From JALZDI01 sp036259355 (GTDB lineage Bacteria > Actinomycetota > Actinomycetes > Propionibacteriales > Nocardioidaceae): a stretch of 64,000 nt of DNA. Position 1 is the first letter of the stretch; the number at the start of each line of letters is the position of its first letter. The translations under genes were made by a program, and so were the position numbers. This document shows, one piece after another, positions 41,070-50,258 of this stretch. The notes under the pieces were generated by a model. The model did no database searches, had not been told where the DNA came from, and was given only the letters and a program-made list of their open reading frames with translations. The stretch lies in contig DATABY010000090.1 in NCBI GenBank assembly GCA_036259355.1, positions 15,398 through 79,397 of the forward strand. Reading direction: 5' to 3'.

Positions 41070-42239
41070 TCAGTACGACTTGGGCAGGCCCAGCGTGTGC
41101 TGCGCGACGAAGTTCAGCACCATCTCCCGCGACACCGGCGCGATCCGGCCGACGCGGGTGGCGACCAGCAGCGACGCCAGCCCGAACTCCGAGGCGATGC
41201 CGTTGCCGCCGAGCGTCTGCACAGCTCGGTCGGCCGTCGCGCAGGCCGCCTCGGCCGCGGCGTACTTGGCCATGTTGGCCGCCTCGCCGGCGGCCTCGTC
41301 GTCGCCCGCGTCGTACAGCGCGGCAGCCTTCTGCGTCATCAGCCGCGCCAGCTCGATCTCGATCTCCGACTGCGCCAGCGGGTGCGCGATCGCCTGGTGC
41401 GACCCGATCGGTGCCCCGAACACCGAGCGCTGCTTGGCGTACTCGGTCGCGCGAGCCAACGCGTGGCGCGCCAGCCCGGTGGAGAACGAGGCCGCCATGA
41501 TGCGCTCGGGGTTGAGCCCCGCGAACAGCTGCAGCAGCCCGGCGTCCTCGTCACCGACCAGCGCATCGCCGGGCAGCCGTACGTCGTCGAAGTACAGCGT
41601 GAACTGCTTCTCGGGCGACACGAGATCCATCTCGATCGGCTGCCATTCGAAACCTCGAGCATCCGTCGGTACGACGAAAAGTGCCGGCTTGAGCCGTCCG
41701 GTCCGTGTGTCCTCCATGCGGCCGACCACGAGGACGGCGTCGGCCTCGTCGACCCCGGAGATGAACGTCTTCTGCCCGTTCAGCACCCAGCCGTCTCCGT
41801 CGCGACGCGCGGTCGTGGTGATGCGGTGCGCGTTCGAACCGGCGTCGGGCTCGGTGATCGAGAACGCCATCGTCGTCGTGCCGTCGGCGAAGCCGGGCAG
41901 CCAGCGCTCACGCTGCTCGGGCGTGCCGAACCGGGAGATCACCGTTGCGCAGATCGCCGGCGACACCACCATCATCAGCAGCGGACACCCGGCGGCGGCG
42001 AGCTCCTCGCACACCGCGGCCAGGTCGCCCACACCGCCGCCGCCACCGCCGTACTCCTCCGGGACGGCCACCCCGAGATAGCCGTTCTTGGCGACGGCCG
42101 ACCACAGCTCCGTGGTGTGCTCGCCGGACCTCGCGCAGCGCACGAAGTAGTCCCGGCCGAAGCCGCCCGCGAGGTCGGCGACCGCCCGCCGCAACGCCTG
42201 CCGCTCCCCGCTCTCCACGAAGGCAAGGCTGGTGCTCAT
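41070..42239 (-). CDS. acyl-CoA dehydrogenase (second)
   Basis: A 389-residue flavoenzyme that introduces a double bond into an acyl-CoA. FAD- and substrate-binding stretches MAFSITEPDAGSNAH and GQKTFISG, and the C-terminal RAVQTLGGNGIASEF, are present. It may act on branched or terpenoid acyl-CoA as AtuD/FadE-like enzymes do. The ATG overlaps the biotin carboxylase stop (ATGA). Confidence 0.87.
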   Translation of the reverse strand: MSTSLAFVESGERQALRRAVADLAGGFGRDYFVRCARSGEHTTELWSAVAKNGYLGVAVPEEYGGGGGGVGDLAAVCEELAAAGCPLLMMVVSPAICATVISRFGTPEQRERWLPGFADGTTTMAFSITEPDAGSNAHRITTTARRDGDGWVLNGQKTFISGVDEADAVLVVGRMEDTRTGRLKPALFVVPTDARGFEWQPIEMDLVSPEKQFTLYFDDVRLPGDALVGDEDAGLLQLFAGLNPERIMAASFSTGLARHALARATEYAKQRSVFGAPIGSHQAIAHPLAQSEIEIELARLMTQKAAALYDAGDDEAAGEAANMAKYAAAEAACATADRAVQTLGGNGIASEFGLASLLVATRVGRIAPVSREMVLNFVAQHTLGLPKSY

Positions 42240-44242
42240 TGCTCGTCCCCTTCCGGTGTCACCACCGCCAGCACGCTGCCCGCGTCGACCTGGTCGCCGA
42301 CCGCGACCGAGAGCGTCGACACGGTCCCGGCATCGTGCGCACGGATCGTGTGCTGCATCTTCATCGCCTCGAGCACCACGATCGGCTGGCCGGGCTCGAC
42401 CGGCTCCCCCTCGCCGACCGCGACCCTCACCACCGACGCCGGCATCGGCGCCAGCAGCGACCCCGCGCCCACCTGGGCCTGCGGGTCGGTGAACCGGGGG
42501 ATGCGTCGCAGGTCGGCGTGGAGGTGCGCCGAGTCGACCGACACCGTGCCGTCGTCGTACGTCGACACCTCCAGCCGCTCGTCCACGCCGTCGATGCGCA
42601 GCGTCACCGCATCCGGCGACACGGCGAGCACCTCCACACCCTCGACGTCGCAGGGGACCAGCCGGCCGCGCTGGTCGCGGTAGCGCGCGGACACCTCGGC
42701 GTCGTCCACCAGGTAGCGCTTCTCCTGCGGCTGCGACGGCACGCTGCGCCAGGCCGCCGGGGCCACCGTTGTGCGTCGCCGCTGCGCGTCGGCGAGGGCG
42801 GCAGCCAGGGCCGAGACCGCGCGCCCGCGCTCGCCGCCACCCTCCTGGGGGAGTGCAAGCCTGCGCACGGTCTCCGCACCCAGGAACGCCGTGGTCGCAC
42901 GACCTGCCAGGAACTCCCCGTCGCGGAGGATCCCGACGAGCAGGTCACGGTTGGTGCGAAGGCCGTGGATGCGCGCGGAGGCGAGGGCGCCGGCCAGCCG
43001 CCGCGCGGCCGCTGCACGCGTCGGCGCCCAGGAGACGACCTTCGCCAGCATCGCGTCGTAGTGCGGGCTGACCACGCAGCCCGACTCGAGGCCGCCGTCC
43101 AGCCGCAGCCCGTACGCCGAGGGAACACCGAACTCCGCGTCCACGTCGGGGACCTCGAACCGGTGCACCCGGCCGCTCTGCGCCAGCCAGTCCGCCGCCG
43201 GGTCCTCGGCGTACAGCCGGGCCTCGATCGCGTGGCCCAGCGGCTGCGGCGGCGACCCGGTCAGCGCCCCGCCCTCGGCGATCGCCAGCTGCTGGGCGAC
43301 CAGGTCGATGCCGAACACACACTCGGTCACCGGATGCTCGACCTGCAGCCGGGTGTTCATCTCCAGGAAAGAGAAGCTCACACGGGGGGCTGCGCCCCTC
43401 GTGTGCAGCAGGAACTCCACGGTGCCGGCGCCGACGTAGCCGACGGCCTTCGCCGCGGACTCGGCCGCGGCGGTCAGCTCCGCCCGCAGCGCCGCGTCGA
43501 CGGCCGGGGAGGGGGACTCCTCGACGACCTTCTGGTGACGGCGCTGCACGGAGCAGTCGCGTTCGCCCAGCACCCACACGGTGCCGTGGCTGTCGGCGAG
43601 CACCTGCATCTCGACGTGCCGTCCCTGTTCGACGTACGGCTCGCAGAACACGGTCGGGTCGCCGAACGCCGACGCCGCCTCCGCGGACGCCTCCGCCACC
43701 TGCTGCTGGAGGGTGTCCAGCTCGCGCACGACCCGCATGCCACGGCCACCACCTCCGGCCGAGGCCTTCACCAGCACCGGCAGCTGCTCCAGGGTGACCG
43801 CGGAGGGTCCGAGCTCGGGGAGCACAGGAACCCCGGCGTCGGCCATCAGCTTCTTGGCCGCGACCTTCGAGCCCATCGCCTCGATCGCCGCCGGCGGCGG
43901 GCCCACCCAGGTCAGCCCTGCCTCGACCACCTGACGCGCGAAGTCCGCGCTCTCGGAGAGGAAGCCGTAACCGGGGTGCACGGCATCGGCGCCGGCAGTT
44001 CTCGCCGCCTCGACGACAAGGTCGCCGCGCAGGTAGGTGTCGGACGGCGACGTGCCAGGCAGGTGCACGCCGGCGTGGGCCTCGCGCACGTACGGCGCAT
44101 CGGCGTCCGCGTCGGAGAACACCGCCACGGTCTCGATGCCCAGGTCGCGGCAGGTGCGGAACACCCGCCGGGCGATCTCCCCGCGGTTGGCGACCAGCAC
44201 CCGGCTGATCATCCTCGTCGTCTCGGTCATGGACGCGCTCAC
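42236..44242 (-). CDS. acyl-CoA carboxylase biotin-containing subunit
   Basis: A 668-residue subunit. It carries a biotin carboxylase domain (about residues 10-450; ATP-grasp Gly-rich loop KASAGGGGRGM, EMNTRLQVEHPVTE), a middle BT-type region and a C-terminal biotinyl domain with the attachment Lys628 in EAMKMQ. With the carboxyltransferase upstream it could form methylcrotonyl-CoA or geranyl-CoA carboxylase. The GTG at 44242 forms a 4-nt overlap with the upstream stop, like the other junctions here; an ATG at 44230 is the alternative. Confidence 0.9.
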   Translation of the reverse strand: MSASMTETTRMISRVLVANRGEIARRVFRTCRDLGIETVAVFSDADADAPYVREAHAGVHLPGTSPSDTYLRGDLVVEAARTAGADAVHPGYGFLSESADFARQVVEAGLTWVGPPPAAIEAMGSKVAAKKLMADAGVPVLPELGPSAVTLEQLPVLVKASAGGGGRGMRVVRELDTLQQQVAEASAEAASAFGDPTVFCEPYVEQGRHVEMQVLADSHGTVWVLGERDCSVQRRHQKVVEESPSPAVDAALRAELTAAAESAAKAVGYVGAGTVEFLLHTRGAAPRVSFSFLEMNTRLQVEHPVTECVFGIDLVAQQLAIAEGGALTGSPPQPLGHAIEARLYAEDPAADWLAQSGRVHRFEVPDVDAEFGVPSAYGLRLDGGLESGCVVSPHYDAMLAKVVSWAPTRAAAARRLAGALASARIHGLRTNRDLLVGILRDGEFLAGRATTAFLGAETVRRLALPQEGGGERGRAVSALAAALADAQRRRTTVAPAAWRSVPSQPQEKRYLVDDAEVSARYRDQRGRLVPCDVEGVEVLAVSPDAVTLRIDGVDERLEVSTYDDGTVSVDSAHLHADLRRIPRFTDPQAQVGAGSLLAPMPASVVRVAVGEGEPVEPGQPIVVLEAMKMQHTIRAHDAGTVSTLSVAVGDQVDAGSVLAVVTPEGDEQ

Positions 44243-45831
44243 ATCCGGAAGACGCCGTAGCGGCCGGTGCCCTGCACCGGTGCGTTGTGGATGACGGACA
44301 GGCAGATGCCGAGCACGGTGCGGGTGTCGCGGGGGTCGATCACGCCGTCGTCGTAGACCATCCCCGACATCGCGAACGCCAGCGACTGCTCCTCGATCTG
44401 CTGCTCGACGTAGCCGCGCATCTGCGCGTCGGCCTCCTCGTCGTACGGCTGGCCCTTGGCCTCCGCCGACTGGCGCGCGACGATCGAGAGCACGCCGGCG
44501 AGCTGGGCCGGTCCCATCACCGCCGACTTGGCGTTGGGCCAGGTGAACAGGAACCGCGGGTCGTAGGCCCGCCCGCACATGCCGTAGTTGCCCGCGCCGT
44601 ACGACGCGCCCATGATCACCGACAGGTGCGGGACGGTGGAGTTCGACACCGCGTTGATCATCAGCGCCCCGTGCTTGATGATGCCGTGCTGCTCGTACTC
44701 CTCGCCGACCATGTAGCCGGTGGTGTTGTGCAGGAACAGCAGCGGCGTGTCGGACTGGTTGGCCAGCTGGATGAACTGCGCCGCCTTCTGCGACTCCTCG
44801 CTGAACAGCACGCCGCGGGCGTTGGCGAGGACACCGACCGGGTAGCCGTGCAGCCGCGCCCATCCGGTGACCAGGCTCGAGCCGTACAGCGGCTTGAACT
44901 CGTCGAACGCGGTGCCCTCCGGCCCCTCCGCGCCGTCGACGACGCGAACGATCACCTCACGCGGGTCGAACGGCACCTTGAGGTCGGTCGGGACGATGTC
45001 GAGCAGGTCGTCGGGGTGGTGCGGTGGGTCGGAGTACGCCGGTGCCGGCGACGGCCCCAGCTTGCGCCAGTTCAGCCGGGCCACGATGCGCCGGCCGATG
45101 CGCAGCGCGTCGCGCTCGTCCTGGGCGAGGTAGTCCGCCAGGCCCGACCTGCGGGCGTGCATGTCCCCGCCACCGAGCGACTCGTCGTCGGACTCCTCAC
45201 CGGTCGCCATCCGCACCAGCGGCGGACCGCCGAGGAAGACCTTGGCCTGCTCCTTGACCATCACGACGTAGTCGCTCATGCCGGGCACGTAGGCGCCACC
45301 GGCCGTCGAGTTGCCGAACACCAGCGCGATCGTCGGAGTGCGCTCGGCGCTGGCGCGGGTGAGGTTGCGGAACATCGCGCCGCCGGGGATGAAGATCTCC
45401 TTCTGCGTGGGCAGGTCGGCGCCGCCGGACTCGACCAGGTTGATGGTGGGCAGCCGGTTCTCGGCCGCCACCTGCGCGGCACGAGCGCACTTCTTCAGGG
45501 TCCACGGGTTGCTGGCGCCGCCGCGCACGGTCGGGTCGTTGGCCACGATCATGCACTCGACCCCCTCCACCACGCCGATGCCGACAACGACGCTGGCACC
45601 GACGGCGAAGTCCGAGCCCCATCCCGCCAGCGGGCACAGCTCGAGGAACGGCGCGTCCTCGTCGACCAGCAGCTCGATGCGCTCGCGGGCGAGGAGCTTG
45701 CCGCGCTGGTGGTGGCGGTCGACGTACTTCTGCCCCCCGCCGGCGACTGCCTTGGCATGCTCGGCGGCCAGGGCGTCGAGCTGCGCCAGCATCGCCTCCC
45801 GGTTGCTCTGCTCGGTCACGGTGTCGGTCAC
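44239..45831 (-). CDS. acyl-CoA carboxylase carboxyltransferase subunit
   Basis: A 530-residue carboxyltransferase (AccD/MccB/AtuC type), which moves the carboxyl group from biotin to an acyl-CoA. NPTVRGG-like (NDPTVRGGASNPWTLKK), FGNSTAGGAYVPGMSDY and MGASYGAGNYGMCGRAYDPRFLFTWP match the methylcrotonyl/geranyl-CoA carboxylase branch. The GTG start overlaps the upstream dehydrogenase stop (GTGA). Confidence 0.9.
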   Translation of the reverse strand: MTDTVTEQSNREAMLAQLDALAAEHAKAVAGGGQKYVDRHHQRGKLLARERIELLVDEDAPFLELCPLAGWGSDFAVGASVVVGIGVVEGVECMIVANDPTVRGGASNPWTLKKCARAAQVAAENRLPTINLVESGGADLPTQKEIFIPGGAMFRNLTRASAERTPTIALVFGNSTAGGAYVPGMSDYVVMVKEQAKVFLGGPPLVRMATGEESDDESLGGGDMHARRSGLADYLAQDERDALRIGRRIVARLNWRKLGPSPAPAYSDPPHHPDDLLDIVPTDLKVPFDPREVIVRVVDGAEGPEGTAFDEFKPLYGSSLVTGWARLHGYPVGVLANARGVLFSEESQKAAQFIQLANQSDTPLLFLHNTTGYMVGEEYEQHGIIKHGALMINAVSNSTVPHLSVIMGASYGAGNYGMCGRAYDPRFLFTWPNAKSAVMGPAQLAGVLSIVARQSAEAKGQPYDEEADAQMRGYVEQQIEEQSLAFAMSGMVYDDGVIDPRDTRTVLGICLSVIHNAPVQGTGRYGVFRM

Positions 45832-46994
45832 GAGGTGAATCCCAACAGCTTGGCGGACAGGTCGGTGAGCACCTCGGTGGCGCCGCCACCGATCCCGAGG
45901 ATGCGTGCGTCGCGGTAGTGCCGTTCGACCTCGCTGTCGCGCATGTAGCCGGCTCCGCCGTGCAGCTGCACCGCGCGGTCGACCACGTGGTCGCACGCCT
46001 CCACGGCGGTGTTCTTGGCCAGGCACGCCTCCACGATCGGCTCCTGCCCTTCGGCGTACCGGCGCGCCACCTCGCGGGTGTAGACGCGCGCCACGTCGAT
46101 CCTCCGGTGCATCTCCACCAGCTGGTGCTGCACGACCTGGCGGCTGACCAGCGGCCGGCCGAACGTCTCCCGCACCGCGACGTAGCCGCGGGTCAGGTCG
46201 AGGCAGCGCTGAGCGATGCCGTACGCGTGCACGGCAAGGCCGAGTCGCTCGGCCACGAACTGCTGCATCAGCAGCCCGAACCCGCCGTTCTCCTCCCCGA
46301 CCAGGTTGGCCACCGGCACGCGCGCGTCGTCGAACGACAGCTCGGCGGTGTCGGAGCACAGCCAGCCCATCTTGTCCAGGCGCCTGCTCACGGTGAAGCC
46401 GGGCGTGCCGGTCTCCACGACCAGCAGCGAGACACCGGTGCGGCCGGCGTCGCCGGTGCGTACGGCGGTGGTCACGAAGTCGGCGCGGGCACCGGAGGTG
46501 ATGAACGTCTTGGCGCCGTTGACGACGTAGTGGTCGCCGTCGCGGCGGGCGCGGGTGCGGATCGCGGCGACGTCGGAGCCCCCGTCGGGCTCGGTCACGC
46601 CGAGCGCCCCGACCATCTCGCCGGCCAGGGTCGGGCGGACGAAGCGGTCGACCAACGACGGGTCACCGACCGCGGCCATGTGGGGCACGGCGATACCGGC
46701 GGTGAACAGCGCCGCCAGCAGCCCCGACGACGCGCCCGCCTCGCAGAAGGCCTCGGTCATCGCGACCACGTCGGTGTAGTCGCCGCCGGCCCCGCCGACC
46801 TCTTCGGGGAACCCGATGCCGAGCAGGCCGAGCTTGGCGGCGGACGCGTGCAGCCCGCGCGGCACCTCGCCGGCGCGCTCCCACGCGTCGAGGTGCGGCG
46901 CGATCTCGTGCTCGGTGAAACGGCGGACCGTCTTGCGCAGGGCCTCATGGTGCGTTGCTGCGATCGGGGCGCGAGGGGGCGGCGCAGTGGTCAC
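45828..46994 (-). CDS. acyl-CoA dehydrogenase (first)
   Basis: A 388-residue acyl-CoA dehydrogenase with GALGVTEPDGGSDVAAI, NGAKTFITSGARAD and the C-terminal QLHGGAGYMRDSEVERHYRDARI, a pattern shared with isovaleryl-, citronellyl- and long-chain enzymes. It differs clearly from the other dehydrogenase of this operon, so the two probably act at different steps. It is joined by GTGA overlaps to the AtuA-like gene and to the carboxyltransferase. Confidence 0.88.
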   Translation of the reverse strand: MTTAPPPRAPIAATHHEALRKTVRRFTEHEIAPHLDAWERAGEVPRGLHASAAKLGLLGIGFPEEVGGAGGDYTDVVAMTEAFCEAGASSGLLAALFTAGIAVPHMAAVGDPSLVDRFVRPTLAGEMVGALGVTEPDGGSDVAAIRTRARRDGDHYVVNGAKTFITSGARADFVTTAVRTGDAGRTGVSLLVVETGTPGFTVSRRLDKMGWLCSDTAELSFDDARVPVANLVGEENGGFGLLMQQFVAERLGLAVHAYGIAQRCLDLTRGYVAVRETFGRPLVSRQVVQHQLVEMHRRIDVARVYTREVARRYAEGQEPIVEACLAKNTAVEACDHVVDRAVQLHGGAGYMRDSEVERHYRDARILGIGGGATEVLTDLSAKLLGFTS

Positions 46995-48718
46995 AGCAGC
47001 ACCTCCGGGACGTCGACGTCGCGGGCGCGGAGCCACTCCCCGAGCGCCTTCGCCTGCGGGTCGAACCGGGTCGACGCCGCGACACCGGCGCCGAGCAGGC
47101 CCTCGATCATCACGTTGACCGCGCGCAGGTTCGGGAGGAGATGCACCGTGACCGGCAGTCCGGCGGCCTCCGGCAGCAGCGCCCGCACCCGCGCCGGCGT
47201 CACGAAGTGCGCCAGCCAGCGCCAGGCTGCCTCGACCCGGCCGTCGTCGCGGTCGCGCACCCACAGCCCGAGGTTGGCGTCACCGCCCTTGTCGCCGCTG
47301 CGGGCCCCGACGAGACGGCCCAGCGGCACCCGCTCGCACGGACCGGGCGGCAACGGCTCGGGCAGTGGGAGACGTCCCATCGGCGCGACCGGCTCGGTCC
47401 GCTTCGGCGGGTCGACCGCGACCCGCGTCCCGTCGGCGAGCACGGCGGTGTGCTCCACCACGTCCTGCTCGACGTACGCGTGCGAGAAGACGCCGTACGG
47501 CGACGCGTCACCCGGCAGGGAGGTGAGGTGGAAGCCGGCGTACGACGAGAGCCCGAGCTCGACGACGGCCCGCGAGAACCGCCGTCCCACCGCCTTGGCG
47601 TCGGGGGAGCGCACCTGGCAGCGCAGCCGCGCGCTCGACCGCTCCTGGGTGTCGGGGTCGTGGTGGTCGGTACGCGCCAGGGTCCACACCGGCTGCAGAT
47701 CGGACAGGTCGCGCAGCGTGGCGCCGAGCTGGGCCTGCACGCGGGCGGCCTTCGCCTCGACGTCGAGACCGGTGAGCACGAACTCCGCCTGGTTGCGGAA
47801 GCCACCGAGATGGTTGAGACCGACCTTCAGCGTGGGCGGCGGCGGCTCTCCCCGCACGCCGGTGATCCGCACTCGATCCGCGCCGTCCGGGCCGAGGTCG
47901 ATCGTGTCGAACCGGCTCACCACGTCGGGGCCGATGTAGCGCGGACTGCCGATCTCGTACAGCAGCTGGGCGGTGACCGTGCCGACCGAGACGGTGCCGC
48001 CGGTGCCCGGGTGCTTGGTGATGACGCTGCTGCCGTCATCGCCGACCTCGGCGAGCGGGAAGCCGGGCAGCACGCTGCCCGCCTCCGGGTCGATCTCGTC
48101 GAGGAAGCAGTAGTTGCCGCCGGTGGCATGGGTGCCGCACTCGAGCACGTGCCCGGCCACGGTGGCGCCGGCGAGGGCGTCGTAGGACTCCCGGCTCCAG
48201 CCGAAGTGCGCGGCGGCGGCCCCGACCACGAGGGAGGCGTCGGTGACCCGTCCGGTCACCACGACGTCGGCGCCGGCGTCGAGCGCAGCGGCGATGCCCC
48301 AACAGCCGAGGTAGGCGTTGGCGGTGAGGGGGTCGCCGTACGCGCTGCCACCGAGACCGAGCTCGTCGGTCCGGCCGCGCAGGTCGTCGCCCTCGACATG
48401 GGCAACCCGCGCTCGCGGGTCGACCTCGTGCAGCGCGGCGGCGAGTCCGGCGGGGTTGAGCCCTCCGGCGTTGGCCACGACCGCCACGCCTCGGGACCGG
48501 GCGAGCGCGAGCTGGTCGCGCATCTGGGTCAAGAACGTCTTGGCGTAGCCCAGACCGGCGTCCTTGAGCTGGTCGCGGCCCAGGATCAGCATGGTGAGCT
48601 CGGCGAGGTAGTCGCCGGTGAGTACGTCGAGCTCACCGCCCTCGAGCACCTCCTGAACGGCGCTGAGCCGGTCGCCGTAGAAGCCGCTGGCGTTGCCGAC
48701 GCGCAGCACGTCCCTCAC
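46991..48718 (-). CDS. atuA: AtuA-like acyclic terpene utilisation family protein
   Basis: A 575-residue protein: an N-terminal DUF1446 domain (about residues 1-450, with GNASGFYGDR, VVANAGGLNP, VVVTGRVTDASLV and GTHATGGNYCF) and a C-terminal ferredoxin-like extension (about 465-560, with GARSGDKGGDANLG). AtuA is needed for growth on citronellol in Pseudomonas; its biochemical role is not settled. With two dehydrogenases and a biotin carboxylase it points to breakdown of branched acyl or terpenoid acids. GTGA overlaps lie on both sides. Confidence 0.85.
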   Translation of the reverse strand: MRDVLRVGNASGFYGDRLSAVQEVLEGGELDVLTGDYLAELTMLILGRDQLKDAGLGYAKTFLTQMRDQLALARSRGVAVVANAGGLNPAGLAAALHEVDPRARVAHVEGDDLRGRTDELGLGGSAYGDPLTANAYLGCWGIAAALDAGADVVVTGRVTDASLVVGAAAAHFGWSRESYDALAGATVAGHVLECGTHATGGNYCFLDEIDPEAGSVLPGFPLAEVGDDGSSVITKHPGTGGTVSVGTVTAQLLYEIGSPRYIGPDVVSRFDTIDLGPDGADRVRITGVRGEPPPPTLKVGLNHLGGFRNQAEFVLTGLDVEAKAARVQAQLGATLRDLSDLQPVWTLARTDHHDPDTQERSSARLRCQVRSPDAKAVGRRFSRAVVELGLSSYAGFHLTSLPGDASPYGVFSHAYVEQDVVEHTAVLADGTRVAVDPPKRTEPVAPMGRLPLPEPLPPGPCERVPLGRLVGARSGDKGGDANLGLWVRDRDDGRVEAAWRWLAHFVTPARVRALLPEAAGLPVTVHLLPNLRAVNVMIEGLLGAGVAASTRFDPQAKALGEWLRARDVDVPEVLL

Positions 48719-49569
48719 CTGCCCGGCCCCCTTCGACTCGTCTGCGACATCTCGGGGGCTTCCCTCCGGCCGACCGCTGACGAGTCGGGGGAGCGGCCGG
48801 GTCCGGCGGGCCCGGCGAAGGCCTGGGCGATGTCGAGCCACCGTTCGGCGTCCGCGCCCACCGCGCTGAGGGCGAGGTCGTCGCGGTGTCGCCGCTGCGT
48901 GACGAGGAGGCAGAAGTCCAGCGCGGGACCGGTCACCCGCTGCGGCGCGTCCTCGCAGCCCCAGGTCCAGGCCTCGCCGGCCGGCCCGGTCAGCTCCACC
49001 CGGAACTGCTCAGTGGGAGGGGCGAGCTCGCGGACCAGGTAGGCGTAGTCGCGGGTGCGTACGCCGAGGTGGGCGACGTGCCGCAGCCGTCCGGTGGGCT
49101 CTCGCCGTACGCCGAGCGCGTCGGCGACGTCGAGCCCGTGCGCCCAGGTCTCCATCAGCCTTGCGGTGGCCATCGACGCGGCGCTCATCGGGGGGCCGTA
49201 CCACGGCACCTTGGTGCCGTCCGGGATCTCGCGGAGGCGGCGGTCCAGGTCCGCGCGCGAGGTCCGCCACCGGGCCAGCAGCTCCGCCGGGTCCGCCCGC
49301 GCGCCCCGCTCGGCGCCCTTGTCGACGAACCCTTCCGGGTCCGCCAGCGCCTCGTGCAGGTGGCGGCCGAACGCGTCCGGGTCCGTGGCGGCCAGCAGGG
49401 CCGCCTCGTCGGTCCAGGCCAGGTGCGCGATCTGGTGCGCGACGGTCCACCCCTTGGCCGGCGTGGCCGTGCGCCAGCCGGCCGCGTCCAGCCGGGCGAC
49501 CATCGCGTCGATCTCGGCCGTCTCGGCCGCCAGGTCGTCGATCACCTGCAGACGTAGGTCGCTGCTCAT
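48715..49569 (-). CDS. TIGR03084-family DinB-like metal-binding protein
   Basis: A 284-residue protein of the mycothiol-dependent isomerase/DinB-like fold, TIGR03084 type. HQIAHLAWTDEAAL and METWAHGLDVADALG give the His residues of the metal site. Proteins of this family lie next to AtuA-like genes in other actinobacteria (from memory), so a thiol- or metal-dependent step in the same pathway is plausible. It overlaps the TetR gene (ATGA) and the AtuA-like gene (GTGA). Confidence 0.82.
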   Translation of the reverse strand: MSSDLRLQVIDDLAAETAEIDAMVARLDAAGWRTATPAKGWTVAHQIAHLAWTDEAALLAATDPDAFGRHLHEALADPEGFVDKGAERGARADPAELLARWRTSRADLDRRLREIPDGTKVPWYGPPMSAASMATARLMETWAHGLDVADALGVRREPTGRLRHVAHLGVRTRDYAYLVRELAPPTEQFRVELTGPAGEAWTWGCEDAPQRVTGPALDFCLLVTQRRHRDDLALSAVGADAERWLDIAQAFAGPAGPGRSPDSSAVGRREAPEMSQTSRRGPGR

Positions 49570-50198
49570 GGACCCCCCAGGTCCTCGAGGGCTCCGTCGA
49601 GGGTCCTGGCCCAGCGGTCGAGGATCCTCCGGCGGCGCGCGCTGTCGTCGGTCAGCGTGTCGGCCAGGCCGAGCCCTCGCACCAGGTCCAGCGTCGCCTG
49701 CACCAGCTCGCGCACCCCCGCCGTGGACTCGTCGACGCCCAGCAGCTCCACGGTCTGCCGGTGCGTCTCCCGGCCGATGCGCTGCTCGAGCGGCGCCACG
49801 GCCGCGTGGAGCTGCTCGTCGGAACGGGCCGCCACCCACAGCTCCAGCGCCGCGGCGAACAGCGGGCTGGTGAAGTGCTCGGCGAGCAGGTCGAGCACCG
49901 CGCGGGTGCGCCGGGCGCCGCGCGGTAGCCCGGCCGCCTTCTCGAACAGCGCCTCCGAACGTCGTTGCCCCATGTGCTCGACCGCGGCCACCACGAGGTC
50001 GGTCTTGGTCGGGAAGTGGTGCAGCTGGGCGCCACGGGAGACGCCGGCACGCTGCGACACCAGCGTGGTCGACGTGCCCGCCCACCCGAACTCGACCAGG
50101 CAGTCGATGGTGGCCTCGAGCAGGCGCTGGCGCATCGCCCGGCTGCGCTCCTCCTGGGGAACGCGGGCCGCGCCACGGCTGACGGTGCTCTGCGCCAC
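49566..50198 (-). CDS. TetR-family regulator of the acyl-CoA operon
   Basis: A 210-residue regulator. The helix-turn-helix (about residues 15-60) reads LLEATIDCLVEFGWAGTSTTLVSQRAGVSRGAQLHHF. The rest is the all-helical ligand domain, which may bind a CoA ester. The GTG at 50198 is chosen because a full promoter ends 6 nt before it; the longer frame from 50225 would start inside that promoter. It is the first gene of the operon, so it probably represses itself and the whole set. Confidence 0.83.
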   Translation of the reverse strand: MAQSTVSRGAARVPQEERSRAMRQRLLEATIDCLVEFGWAGTSTTLVSQRAGVSRGAQLHHFPTKTDLVVAAVEHMGQRRSEALFEKAAGLPRGARRTRAVLDLLAEHFTSPLFAAALELWVAARSDEQLHAAVAPLEQRIGRETHRQTVELLGVDESTAGVRELVQATLDLVRGLGLADTLTDDSARRRRILDRWARTLDGALEDLGGP

Positions 50199-50204
50199 AG
50201 CGAC

Positions 50205-50242
50205 AGCATGAAGCCACGCAAACAAACAGTCAAGCCTGCTTG
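50205..50242 (-). promoter_or_regulatory. promoter and TetR-type operator of the acyl-CoA operon
   Basis: On the minus strand TTGACT (50228-50233) and CATGCT (50205-50210) are exactly 17 nt apart, and CATGCT ends 6 nt before the GTG. The palindrome CAAGC-CT-GCTTG (50231-50242) overlaps the -35, a fitting place for TetR autorepression. Confidence 0.65.
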
Positions 50243-50258
50243 TAACTAGCCGGATGGC

